From NCBI RefSeq assembly GCF_913776295.1, contig NZ_CAJYOJ010000066.1, forward strand, positions 1-64,000: a DNA stretch of 64,000 bases, written 5' to 3'. This DNA is from an uncultured Pedobacter sp. (GTDB lineage: Bacteria; Bacteroidota; Bacteroidia; Sphingobacteriales; Sphingobacteriaceae). Below, piece by piece: positions 34,901-43,557 of this stretch; within the stretch, counting starts at the first letter, position 1, and each line of letters opens with the position of its first letter. The position numbers and the translations under genes were made by a program. A model generated the notes under the pieces. It was given only the letters and a program-made list of their open reading frames with translations. It was not told the DNA's origin and did not search any database.

Positions 34901-36901
34901 ATGCAGGGAGAAGACGATTTAAAAGGGCTTGCCAAGATAATGGCATTTATGCGGGCAGTCAGTATCATTTTAGTACTGATGCACCTTTATTGGTTCTGCT
35001 ACGGTTTCTTTATTGAACGCGGCTGGACGTTAGAACTCATCAACAAGATATTAGGCAATTTTCAGCGTACTGCCGGACTGTTTTCACATACGCTTTATAC
35101 CAAATTATTCGCTTTTGTATTGCTTGCTTTGAGCTGTTTGGGGACTAAGGGCGTTAAAGACGAGAAGATAACCTGGTCTAAAATCTATATGGCTTTAGCA
35201 ATCGGTATTATCCTGTTTTTTTTGAATTTTCCTTTACTAAAGCTACCATTATTACCCGCTACAATCCTGTATATCGTTACCACAGGTTCAGGCTATATCG
35301 CTTTAATGGTTGCAGGTGTTTGGATGAGCCGTTTGCTTCGCAACGACCTTATGGATGATGTTTTCAATAATGAAAACGAGAGCTTCCAACAGGAAACTCA
35401 TTTAATGGAAAACGAATACTCTGTCAATCTTCCGACCAAGTTTTATTACAAAGGCAAATGGAACAACGGGTGGATTAACGTAGTGAATGTTTTCAGGGCA
35501 TCAATCGTGCTGGGTACGCCGGGTTCAGGCAAGAGCTATGCCATCGTAAATAACTATATCAAGCAGCAGATTGAAAAAGGCTTTAGTATGTACATCTACG
35601 ATTTCAAGTTTGACGACCTTTCTACCATTGCCTACAATCATCTACTAAAGCACCGGGATAAGTACAACGTAAAGCCGAAATTTTACGTGATAAATTTCGA
35701 CGATCCACGGAAGAGCCACCGTTGCAATCCACTTAAACCCGACTTTATGACCGACATTTCGGATGCTTACGAGGCGGCATATACCATAATGTTGAACCTT
35801 AATAAAAGCTGGATTTTGAAGCAAGGGGATTTTTTTGTGGAAAGCCCAATTATCTTATTGGCTGCCATTATTTGGTATTTGAAAATCTATGAGAATGGTA
35901 AGTATTGTACATTCCCACACGCCATTGAATTGCTAAATAAAAAGTATTCAGAGGTGTTCACTATTCTAACTTCTTATCCCGAACTGGAAAATTATTTGTC
36001 GCCCTTTATGCATGCGTGGCAAGGCGGCGCACAAGACCAGTTACAGGGACAGATAGCATCAGCAAAAATTCCATTGTCAAGAATGATTAGCCCGCAATTG
36101 TATTGGGTAATGACAGGCGATGATTTCACACTCGACATCAATAACCCTAAAGAGCCGAAAATTTTGTGCGTGGGTAATAATCCCGACCGCCAAAATATCT
36201 ATTCGGCAGCATTAGGGTTGTACAATTCACGGATTGTAAAGCTGATCAACAAAAAGGGACAGCTAAAGAGTTCGGTTATCATAGATGAGTTGCCAACGAT
36301 TTATTTTCGGGGACTGGATAACCTTATCGCAACGGCGAGAAGTAATAAGGTGGCTGTATGTTTGGGCTTTCAGGATTTTTCGCAATCAACGAGGGATTAC
36401 GGCGACAAAGAGAGCAAGGTTATCCAAAATACCGTCGGTAATATATTTTGTGGTCAGGTGGTTGGCGAAACGGCAAAAAGCCTATCTGAACGCTTCGGGA
36501 AAGTATTGCAGAAACGCCAGAGTATGACGATTAACCGCAATGATAAATCTACATCTATCTCCACACAGTTAGACAGTCTTATTCCAGCTTCCAAAATCTC
36601 AACTTTGACACAGGGTATGTTTGTCGGTTCTGTATCGGATAACTTCGACGAGCGTATCGAGCAAAAGATTTTCCACGCCGAAATCGTGGTAGATAATGAA
36701 AAGGTAGCCGCCGAAACCAAAGCCTGTCAGCAGATACCACAAATATTATCTTTTGTAAATGAGCAGGGCGAGGATAAAATGAAACAGGAAATAGAAGCCA
36801 ACTACAAACAGATAAAATCGGATGTGCTGCATATCGTTGAAAGCGAAATGGAGCGTATCAAGAGCGATCCCAACTTACAGCATTTGGTACAGCAGGAATA
36901 A
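34901..36901 (+). CDS. traG: Type IV coupling protein TraG/VirD4 (MobC, YWFCY domain)
   Basis: 666 aa. An N-terminal YWFCY membrane module (HLYWFCYGFFIERGW, four hydrophobic segments up to ~residue 145) precedes the ATPase: GTPGSGKSYAIVNNY (Walker A) and SSVIIDELPTIYF (Walker B), then GFQDFSQSTRDYGDK. It docks the relaxosome on a secretion channel. It looks full-length. In related elements it directly follows the relaxase; here 7.4 kb of cargo separates them. A copy of GGCAGTGTTTGGC (reverse) lies just upstream at 34805-34817. Confidence 0.92.
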   Translation: MQGEDDLKGLAKIMAFMRAVSIILVLMHLYWFCYGFFIERGWTLELINKILGNFQRTAGLFSHTLYTKLFAFVLLALSCLGTKGVKDEKITWSKIYMALAIGIILFFLNFPLLKLPLLPATILYIVTTGSGYIALMVAGVWMSRLLRNDLMDDVFNNENESFQQETHLMENEYSVNLPTKFYYKGKWNNGWINVVNVFRASIVLGTPGSGKSYAIVNNYIKQQIEKGFSMYIYDFKFDDLSTIAYNHLLKHRDKYNVKPKFYVINFDDPRKSHRCNPLKPDFMTDISDAYEAAYTIMLNLNKSWILKQGDFFVESPIILLAAIIWYLKIYENGKYCTFPHAIELLNKKYSEVFTILTSYPELENYLSPFMHAWQGGAQDQLQGQIASAKIPLSRMISPQLYWVMTGDDFTLDINNPKEPKILCVGNNPDRQNIYSAALGLYNSRIVKLINKKGQLKSSVIIDELPTIYFRGLDNLIATARSNKVAVCLGFQDFSQSTRDYGDKESKVIQNTVGNIFCGQVVGETAKSLSERFGKVLQKRQSMTINRNDKSTSISTQLDSLIPASKISTLTQGMFVGSVSDNFDERIEQKIFHAEIVVDNEKVAAETKACQQIPQILSFVNEQGEDKMKQEIEANYKQIKSDVLHIVESEMERIKSDPNLQHLVQQE

Positions 36902-36915
36902 TACACTCGTATTAT

Positions 36916-37293
36916 CTAGGAGCAACTTGGACAAATACCAGATACAGTAAAATTAACTTCCTCCACCTTATATTTTTTTGGCAGCTTAAATAAAGGCTCA
37001 ACATCTTCTATGCAGGTAACGGTGTGGCACTGTGTACAACTGAAATGTATATGATCGTGGTGGTGCTTCTCGTCACACTTATGGCATATCGCATATTTGA
37101 TCACCCCATCAAAATCTACGATCTTATGGATGACATCTTCTTCAGCTAACCTGTCTAGGACTCGGTAAATGGTTACCCTATCACAAATATCTTTCAATGA
37201 AGCCTGTAATTGCGAATGGGACAACGCTTCTTTCGAAGCACTTAATAAATTTAATATCTTTGTTTTCGCTGTAGTATTTCTTCTGCTCTTCAT
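36916..37293 (-). CDS. Fur-family metalloregulator (Zur-like)
   Basis: 125 aa from the ATG at 37293 (MKSRRNTTAKTKILNLLSAS); the longer frame to 37371 would run through the operators. Winged helix (ALSHSQLQASLKDICDRVTIYRVLDRLAEE) and Fur dimer/metal domain: CHKCDEKHHHDHIHFSCTQC, then CPSCS, giving the two CxxC structural-zinc pairs and a His-rich sensor site. A TATCTTTG box precedes the start by ~7 bp. It sits divergently from the ABC operon, with operators between. It very probably represses all copies of TGCAACnnnGTTGCA in this window; zinc as effector is inferred from the regulated genes. Confidence 0.9.
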   Translation of the reverse strand: MKSRRNTTAKTKILNLLSASKEALSHSQLQASLKDICDRVTIYRVLDRLAEEDVIHKIVDFDGVIKYAICHKCDEKHHHDHIHFSCTQCHTVTCIEDVEPLFKLPKKYKVEEVNFTVSGICPSCS

Positions 37294-37317
37294 AACCCTG
37301 CAAAGATAACTATTTAT

Positions 37318-37370
37318 TTCAACTCGGTTGCGATAACAAATATAATCATTAATTTTGCAACATAGTTGCA
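37318..37370 (+). promoter_or_regulatory. Paired Fur-type operators between fur and the ABC operon
   Basis: TTCAACTCGGTTGCG (37318-37332) and TGCAACATAGTTGCA (37356-37370, perfect), centres 38 bp apart. On the plus strand TAATTTTG (37350-37357) fits the -7 consensus and overlaps the second site; a TTG exactly 19 bases upstream lies in the first. Same geometry as at 34719-34771, in the opposite orientation. Control of the ABC operon and autoregulation of fur are expected. Confidence 0.8.
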
Positions 37371-37391
37371 TTAGTAATTCAATTATACATT

Positions 37392-38093
37392 ATGATTACA
37401 ATTGAGAACACAAGTAAATCGTTTGAAGGCAAGCAGGTTGTAAATAATCTTACATTGGCGGTTGCCGAAGGAGAAGTTTATGGTTTACTGGGTCCAAACG
37501 GAGCAGGAAAATCAACCACGCTCAATATGTTGCTTGGATTTTTAGGTCCAGATAGTGGCAAAACTTTCATTGCCGGGTTTGATGCTTATAACGATTCAGA
37601 AAGAGCAAGACAACAGATCGGCTACATACCAGAGAATGTAAACCTTTATCCTCACCTAACCGGATTGGAAAACCTGGATTATTTCTGCAGATTAGCAAAA
37701 TTCCACTATAGTCACAAAGAACTTTCAAGCATTCTTACCGCCTGCGGGTTACAGGACAGTGCGCATCATCAAAAGACTGGCAGCTATTCCAAAGGGATGC
37801 ATCAAAAAGTTGGGATAGCGACTGCCTATGCAAAAAAGGCTAAAATATACCTGCTTGATGAGCCTGCCAGTGGACTTGATCCGCTTGCAAGCAACGAACT
37901 TTCATCTTTGCTCAAAAAACTGGCAGAAGAAGGCTCGGCTATCCTGATGGCTTCCCACGATATTTTCAGGGTTAGGGAAACCTGTAATAAGATTGGTATT
38001 CTCAAACACGGCACATTAGTCAAAGAGATGAATGCCTCAGAAGTTACAGCCAACGAGCTGGAAAAAATATATTTAAATTATATGCAAGACTAA
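37392..38093 (+). CDS. ABC transporter ATP-binding protein
   Basis: 233 aa. Walker A LLGPNGAGKSTTLNMLLGF, signature YSKGMHQKVGIATAYAKKA, Walker B IYLLDEPASGLDP and the switch His in MASHDIF. It belongs to the ABC-2-associated group (NatA/GldA-like). It starts 22 bp after the operator pair and is followed by two DUF3526-type permeases and a TonB-dependent receptor. Whether the complex exports, imports or protects is open; for this ABC class export or immunity is most common. Confidence 0.9.
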   Translation: MITIENTSKSFEGKQVVNNLTLAVAEGEVYGLLGPNGAGKSTTLNMLLGFLGPDSGKTFIAGFDAYNDSERARQQIGYIPENVNLYPHLTGLENLDYFCRLAKFHYSHKELSSILTACGLQDSAHHQKTGSYSKGMHQKVGIATAYAKKAKIYLLDEPASGLDPLASNELSSLLKKLAEEGSAILMASHDIFRVRETCNKIGILKHGTLVKEMNASEVTANELEKIYLNYMQD

Positions 38094-38154
38094 TATAACA
38101 GGGAATTTTACATCTATCATATTGGTAACATTTTAACAGCAATCATAATTTTAA

Positions 38155-38209
38155 TGCAACATAGTTGCAATTTTGATAGATTATTAAGTATTATTGCAAC
38201 TTTATTGCA
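38155..38209 (+). promoter_or_regulatory. Paired Fur-type operators before the permease genes
   Basis: TGCAACATAGTTGCA (38155-38169, perfect) and TGCAACTTTATTGCA (38195-38209), centres 40 bp apart. TATTATTG overlaps the second site as a weak -7 box; a TTG in the first lies 21 bases upstream. Located in the 125-bp gap between the ATPase and permease genes, 10 bp before the ATG. It gives the permeases and receptor their own regulated promoter. Confidence 0.72.
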
Positions 38210-38218
38210 ATAGTATTT

Positions 38219-39631
38219 ATGAAAATAGCGTTCCCTGCCACCTGGCTCATCGTGGCAAAGAAAGAAATCCAGGAAGCGTTTCGCAGTAAGTTATTCTTCT
38301 GCCTGGCTGTTATCATCTGGGGACTTTTGATTTTTGCTGCTCTTGGAGGATACAAGGCTTATTCCAATATCAGACAGCAACAAAATGAAGCCGAGAAAAT
38401 GTTCCGGGAAGAACTTGCGGAGAAAGACCGCAATCCTCATTCAGCCGCCCATTTTGGGACTTGGCTCTATAAGCCACTAACAATTCTTAGCCTATTTGAT
38501 CCTGGGGTAAATGATTATACTGGATCAACCTATCGGGTAGAAGCTCATAAGCAATCTGAAATGAACTTTGCTGCTGCAAAAGATTCAGATAGTATGATGC
38601 GATTCGGCTCGTTATCAATAGCAACTGTATTGCAGCTCTTCCTGCCACTGTTGATCGTCTTCCTTTGTTCTGCATCAATTTCCAAAGAATATGAAAGGGG
38701 GATGCTCAAACTTTTATACACCCAAGGCGCTACTAAAAAAGCTATCCTTTGGGGAAAAATTACCGGAAATTTTTCCCTGATTTTGATCATTATCTTTCCA
38801 GCGCTCATATTGACATTAATCGCCGGAGCCTTTAATGGAATTATCCCTCGGGTTTCACTATTTATTTTCAGCTACTTCATTTATTTGTTTGTATGGACTG
38901 GGGTTAGTGTTCTTATATCTGATTGGGTTCGAAGTTCTGGCTCATCTCTGCTGTTGCAGCTTTGTCTTTGGATTTTCTTTTGCATCATCAGTCCAAAAAT
39001 CATTGCAAGTACTGCTAATGAGCGATATCCACTCCTTTCTTATTACGAGTTCAGCAAATTGGTCAATAAAGATTTCTACAACGGAATAAATGGTGATCCA
39101 TCTTACGCCCAACGTCGGGAAAACCTTGAAAAGAATACTTTGAAAAAGTATAAGGTTGATAGTATCCCTCAGTTGCCCATCAATATAGACGGGCTGATGC
39201 TGCAAGATGCGGAAGATTATATGGCCCGTTCGTATAGCCTTCATTCACTGACAATAGATAGTCAACTGGTCAAGCAGCAAAATACCTTTAAATATGGGGC
39301 TTTTATATCACCTTACATAAGCATTAAGGAATTGTCCCGTGCATTTGCGGGAACTGATCTTTTCCATCACCAAGATTTCCATCATAAAGCCGGAACGTAT
39401 CGGAATGAATTTGTAAGAACACTTAACAATGCACTGGTACATTCCGATCCCAAAGAAGAGAAGCATCTGGTGAGTGCTAATTTTTTGGCTGGCATTAAAC
39501 CGTTCATATATCATATTCAAGGTTCGGCAATTCTACCGGCCTACCTTATACCTATCGGAATATCCCTGCTTTGCTGGCTGGGGCTAATATTGCTGCTCAT
39601 CGAACTTTCAGTTATTAAAATCAGGAAATAA
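38219..39631 (+). CDS. ABC-2 type permease, DUF3526-like (first)
   Basis: 470 aa. One N-terminal membrane helix (LFFCLAVIIWGLLIFAALGGY), a ~120-residue extracytoplasmic domain, a cluster of membrane helices (residues ~140-260), a second large soluble domain (~265-420), and a last pair of helices. EYERGMLKLLYTQGATKKAILWGK is the ABC-2 coupling segment. It forms a heterodimer with the next gene product. Start at 38219 follows the operators directly. Confidence 0.82.
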   Translation: MKIAFPATWLIVAKKEIQEAFRSKLFFCLAVIIWGLLIFAALGGYKAYSNIRQQQNEAEKMFREELAEKDRNPHSAAHFGTWLYKPLTILSLFDPGVNDYTGSTYRVEAHKQSEMNFAAAKDSDSMMRFGSLSIATVLQLFLPLLIVFLCSASISKEYERGMLKLLYTQGATKKAILWGKITGNFSLILIIIFPALILTLIAGAFNGIIPRVSLFIFSYFIYLFVWTGVSVLISDWVRSSGSSLLLQLCLWIFFCIISPKIIASTANERYPLLSYYEFSKLVNKDFYNGINGDPSYAQRRENLEKNTLKKYKVDSIPQLPINIDGLMLQDAEDYMARSYSLHSLTIDSQLVKQQNTFKYGAFISPYISIKELSRAFAGTDLFHHQDFHHKAGTYRNEFVRTLNNALVHSDPKEEKHLVSANFLAGIKPFIYHIQGSAILPAYLIPIGISLLCWLGLILLLIELSVIKIRK

Positions 39632-39635
39632 ACCT

Positions 39636-41045
39636 ATGATCAAGACCCTATTTATTTTTGAATGGAAGCTGTGGTACCGAAAGCCATTCTATCTGGTTTT
39701 GCTAGGTTTTTACATTATCATTAGCTTATACAGTATTCATTACGGAAAAAATGTAGTTGCTTCACAGCAGGTTGTTATCGACAGTTTGCAGAAAACCTAT
39801 GCAGCCAAGATTGACGAATCTGTGAAAAAATTTAAATCGGACACCCTTACTCCACAAGGTAAAAAGGACTATGCCGGTGTAAGCGAGCCATCGTCGGTAA
39901 ATTATAACATTAAGCCTTACGCAATTTTTACACCCAACGGTTTTAGTGCATTGGCCATTGGACAGCGTGATGTGCTTCCATTTTACAAGCAGGTTTCTAC
40001 TGAACGAAACCTGACACAAAATTATGCTCCTGACATTTCAAACCCAGAAATTCTGGCTGAGGGAAATATTGATCTCTCCTTTGTAATCATATATCTTCTT
40101 CCGCTTTTAATGATTGGCTTTAGCTATAATGTCGTTTCAAGTGAAAATGAGAACGGTACATTTTCTTTAATGGCAGTGCAGTCCGGGAAACCGGAGAAAA
40201 TAGTTTTGCTTAAATATCTGATCAGGATATCCCTAATACTACTGATTACTTTAGCCCTTAATATATATGGGATTATTCAGGCCTCAGAAGGTAGCATTAA
40301 TCCACTCAGATCATTGAACTGGATTGCTATAGTATGTTGCTATATCTTTTTCTGGACTGCCTTACTGTATCTATTTATCAGACTTAGAAAGAGTTCCATC
40401 CTGACCGTACTTTATATGTCGGCAAGCTGGATGGTGCTTGCACTGTTAATTCCATTTACACTCAATCTCTATATAGATCTTGCATATCCCACCTTGCTCA
40501 GGGCAGATATGGATTCTGAGCAGCGCAAGATTGAGGAAGACGTATGGGCCATCAGCCCTAAAGATTTGATCTGGAATTTCTATAAGCATCATCCGGAATA
40601 TAAAACTGGCAACGTCAATGACTCGCTTCAGTATAGTCCACGGCGCTTTGCTGCCTATTATGATGAAATGGAACGGCGCCTTTATCCAATAACTCAAAAA
40701 TTCAATGACCGGATTGATGAGCGGAATGCACTGATGACAACATTATCGGATTGGGTGCCTACGCTTGCGGCTCAAAAAGCTTTCAATCAATTGGCACAAA
40801 ATGACCTGGCTAGCTTTAAAAATTTCGACCGAAGTACTAAGTTTTTCCAAAGACAATGGCAGGACTATATCTACGGCTTTATTTTCAACGACAAAAAATT
40901 CAGTGCTGATGATTATACCAGGTTTCCAAGCTATGATTATAAGGATGCCGGCTTAACCATCAGAAGTTGCCTAACACTGATATTTTGTGGGTTTTTTCTT
41001 CTCATTGCAACAAATAATATAAACCATAAAACAATAAAAAAATGA
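39636..41045 (+). CDS. ABC-2 type permease, DUF3526-like (second)
   Basis: 469 aa with the same architecture as its upstream neighbour: N-terminal helix (PFYLVLLGFYIIISLYSIHY), soluble domain, helix cluster with the coupling segment ENENGTFSLMAVQSGKPEKI, second soluble domain and terminal helix. Four bases separate it from the first permease. Its stop overlaps the receptor start (ATGA), so transporter and receptor are translationally coupled, which argues for one shared substrate. Confidence 0.82.
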   Translation: MIKTLFIFEWKLWYRKPFYLVLLGFYIIISLYSIHYGKNVVASQQVVIDSLQKTYAAKIDESVKKFKSDTLTPQGKKDYAGVSEPSSVNYNIKPYAIFTPNGFSALAIGQRDVLPFYKQVSTERNLTQNYAPDISNPEILAEGNIDLSFVIIYLLPLLMIGFSYNVVSSENENGTFSLMAVQSGKPEKIVLLKYLIRISLILLITLALNIYGIIQASEGSINPLRSLNWIAIVCCYIFFWTALLYLFIRLRKSSILTVLYMSASWMVLALLIPFTLNLYIDLAYPTLLRADMDSEQRKIEEDVWAISPKDLIWNFYKHHPEYKTGNVNDSLQYSPRRFAAYYDEMERRLYPITQKFNDRIDERNALMTTLSDWVPTLAAQKAFNQLAQNDLASFKNFDRSTKFFQRQWQDYIYGFIFNDKKFSADDYTRFPSYDYKDAGLTIRSCLTLIFCGFFLLIATNNINHKTIKK

Positions 41046-43189
41046 AAAAACGGTACATTTTAATAATTCCATTATTAGGAGGCTTTTTGGGGGCTTTTGC
41101 CCAACAAAAACCTTCTAAACCTATAAATCCCGATACAGCCAAAGTGAAGGAACTTCAAGAAGTAGTTGTGCGTGACACTAGACGAAAACTGAAGAACGAT
41201 ACCTTGTCCCAAACTTTGAAACTGGATCAGCCATTATTGACGATGCCGCAAAATATAGTGAGTATCTCATCTGCTGTTCTTGTTGATCAGGGTGTTTTCA
41301 ATTTACGCGATGCCGCCCGCAATTCCAGCGGCACTTATTTTGGTTTGAACAACAACGTATTTGATGGCGCAAGTAATCTTTATATGCGTGGTCTACCTCA
41401 GAATGGAATTGTGAGAAATGGTCTTCCAACTGGCGACTATGGACATTCGCAGGATGATGAATCAGTGATTGAGCGTATAGAATTTATTAAAGGCCCTGCC
41501 GGTTTCCTCGGTGGTTCTGGTGAAGCTGGTGGCAGGATCAATGTGGTAACAAAAGTTCCTACAGATAACAATATTTTAAACGCAACCTTAACTGCGGGAA
41601 GCTTCAATTTTTACAGGGCTGCTGTAGATGCCGGAAGTGCCGTAAAGGAAAAAGGATTTTCTTACCGGTTTAATGCTGCTTATAACTATCAGCAATACTT
41701 TGTTGATATTATGAAGTCAAACAAATTTATAATCGCACCTGTAATTCAATATAATTTCAGTAAACGAACTTCAATTTTGGCAGAGTACGTTCTAAATAAC
41801 CAAACTGCCATTGGCGGTTCAACCTATACCAAGTTTTTTGCCCAGGATAAAATGCTAACTGATGATCGCCACGCCAACTATCAGGCAGATCCGGGACTAC
41901 CAAATTCTTACTCAAAATCACAATATGGAAGGATTGTGATTAAACACGAGTTCAACGACAACTGGAAAATAACTTCTCAATCTTCTTTTTATAAAACGCC
42001 ATCAGAAACCTGGTCATTTCTGGCGGAAGAAACCGGATATAATGCAGTTGGATTTGACGCAAATGGTATTGCGCACAGACTGAGCTTTCGCACGTATAAT
42101 AATGGCCGTGGAGCTTCAACGCAGTTATTTTTGAATGGTAAATTTAAAACCGGAGAAAAAATCACTCACCGTCTATTATTTGGCGGTGAATACGTTCTGG
42201 ATAAAGATTCTACATTTCAGTCTTATGGTACAAAATCTTTTGAACTGAACATTAATAACCTCAAATATGGTTTGAGCAGGGATGAATTGCAGGGAAACCA
42301 GGAAACCTTTAATGGATTCCGGTATGACAATAATTTTGCCGCAGTTTACCTGTACAATACAACAAGTATCAGTGATAAATTCTTTATACAATTTGGTGGT
42401 CGCTACACCTACAATAAAAGGGAAAACAGCGGCATTTTTGCACCAGAAACTAAAACCTTGAAGCAAAAGGCATTCACCCCCCGTGTAGGGTTAACTTACC
42501 TGATAGATAAATCAACTTCTATTTTCGCTCTTTACGACCAGAGCTTTGTCCCTACAGCAGGACAAGATAAAGAAGGGAAAGCTTTCGTTCCAATCAGAGG
42601 TGAGGATAGGGAAATAGGCTTGAAGCGTGATTGGTTTGGCGGTAATTTATCGACAACAATTACAGGTTTCGATATGGCGAGAAACAATATGGTCACGGTA
42701 GACCCATCTGCGCCAACTTTTAACGTTCAGCTTGGGCAGGTTAGAAGCAAAGGTATTGAATTAGATATCATCGGTCGTGTAGTATCAAACGTTACCATAT
42801 CAGCAAACTATGCTTATTCTAATGTTAAAGTTACAAAAGATAATAATCCTGCATTGGTTGGCCAGCGTTATGCTTCGGCTCCACGCCAAGTAATCAATAC
42901 CTGGTTACGCTATACATTTCCGGCAGATGCTGTTCCGGGTCTGAGCTTAGCTTTGGGTCAAACGACCATCATTAAAAAAGCCACTACAACACCTGATACC
43001 TATATACCGAATTACACCAAACTGGATGGCTCAGTAGCTTATACCTACCGTAAAGTTACCACCCGTTTGCTGTTGGATAACCTAACTAATAAAAGATATA
43101 TACTGGCCGGAGATATCTATAATGGAAATGGTTATTACACAGAAGGTATGCCATTCAATTTCAAACTTTCTGTAGCCTACAGGTTATAA
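41042..43189 (+). CDS. TonB-dependent siderophore-type receptor
   Basis: 715 aa with signal peptide (MKKRYILIIPLLGGFLGAFAQ) and a TonB-box-like ELQEVVV. The plug runs to ~residue 175 (LTMPQNIVSISSAVL, YMRGLPQNGIVRNGLP, IERIEFIKGPAGFLGG, GRINVVTK), then a 22-strand-type barrel ending FNFKLSVAYRL. It resembles FhuE/FpvA-like receptors for metal chelates more than SusC proteins. Coupled by a 4-bp overlap to an ABC transporter and followed 120 bp later by the lanthipeptide precursor. Uptake of a metal-loaded chelator, perhaps the peptide itself, is the natural inference. Confidence 0.88.
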   Translation: MKKRYILIIPLLGGFLGAFAQQKPSKPINPDTAKVKELQEVVVRDTRRKLKNDTLSQTLKLDQPLLTMPQNIVSISSAVLVDQGVFNLRDAARNSSGTYFGLNNNVFDGASNLYMRGLPQNGIVRNGLPTGDYGHSQDDESVIERIEFIKGPAGFLGGSGEAGGRINVVTKVPTDNNILNATLTAGSFNFYRAAVDAGSAVKEKGFSYRFNAAYNYQQYFVDIMKSNKFIIAPVIQYNFSKRTSILAEYVLNNQTAIGGSTYTKFFAQDKMLTDDRHANYQADPGLPNSYSKSQYGRIVIKHEFNDNWKITSQSSFYKTPSETWSFLAEETGYNAVGFDANGIAHRLSFRTYNNGRGASTQLFLNGKFKTGEKITHRLLFGGEYVLDKDSTFQSYGTKSFELNINNLKYGLSRDELQGNQETFNGFRYDNNFAAVYLYNTTSISDKFFIQFGGRYTYNKRENSGIFAPETKTLKQKAFTPRVGLTYLIDKSTSIFALYDQSFVPTAGQDKEGKAFVPIRGEDREIGLKRDWFGGNLSTTITGFDMARNNMVTVDPSAPTFNVQLGQVRSKGIELDIIGRVVSNVTISANYAYSNVKVTKDNNPALVGQRYASAPRQVINTWLRYTFPADAVPGLSLALGQTTIIKKATTTPDTYIPNYTKLDGSVAYTYRKVTTRLLLDNLTNKRYILAGDIYNGNGYYTEGMPFNFKLSVAYRL

Positions 43190-43210
43190 AAATTTAATTG
43201 ATACTATTAT

Positions 43211-43261
43211 TGCAACTGTGTTGCGATATTAGTATCTTTATGCTGTTGCAACATAATGGGA
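43211..43261 (+). promoter_or_regulatory. Fur-type operator and half-site before the lanthipeptide precursor
   Basis: TGCAACTGTGTTGCG (43211-43225), then TGTTGCAACA (43244-43253), a 10-bp palindrome containing one perfect half-site (TGCAAC), 36 bp centre-to-centre if read as a 15-mer. No perfect -7 box is placed as in the other pairs; TATCTTTA (43233-43240) or TGCTGTTG are weak candidates. It lies 49-99 bp before the precursor ATG and links peptide production to the element regulator. Confidence 0.68.
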
Positions 43262-43309
43262 TAAGCCGATCCCCATTATTATCAGGCATAACTTTTAAAT
43301 TTAAAACTT

Positions 43310-43513
43310 ATGAAAGAATTAAAAAGAAAGCTCACTTTGGATGAACTGAAAGTAGATAGCTTGGTAACAAGCATCAGTTCTGAGGTTTCACAGCGTTTGG
43401 CTGGTGGCTTAGGTGAATCAACTCACCCAACGCATACCGAAAAAACCGATCCTCAGCATCCAAAAGATTGTACTTGCCCAAGCCAATCAGCATCATTGTC
43501 TGCTGTATTGTAA
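43310..43513 (+). CDS. Class I lanthipeptide precursor with GG leader
   Basis: 67 aa. Leader 1-33 has the Lys/Leu-rich start typical of Bacteroidota GG-type RiPP leaders (MKELKRKLTLDELKVDSL) and ends QRLAGG, a C39-peptidase cleavage site. The predicted core 34-67 contains three His (HPTH at 39-42, His50 in QHP), two Cys (C54, C56 in CTC), Thr38/41/43/46/55 and Ser37/58/60/62/64. Ser/Thr can be dehydrated by LanB; the two Cys could form thioether rings. The separated His and Cys could also bind metal. It lies convergent to the modification genes. Confidence 0.85.
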   Translation: MKELKRKLTLDELKVDSLVTSISSEVSQRLAGGLGESTHPTHTEKTDPQHPKDCTCPSQSASLSAVL

Positions 43514-43528
43514 TAAGCACAATCCTTT

Positions 43529-43555
43529 CGCCGCTCTGATTACTTCGGAGCGGCG
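43529..43555 (+). terminator. Terminator after the precursor gene
   Basis: Perfect 8-bp stem CGCCGCTC/GAGCGGCG followed by TTTTATTTTAT on the plus strand, 15 bp after the precursor stop. It separates the precursor from the convergent LanC gene. Confidence 0.88.
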
Positions 43556-43557
43556 TT

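Noticed and set aside
37294..37371. N-terminal extension of the Fur-family protein
   Set aside because: Its codons are the two operators and the divergent promoter; the ATG at 37293 gives the standard family N-terminus.
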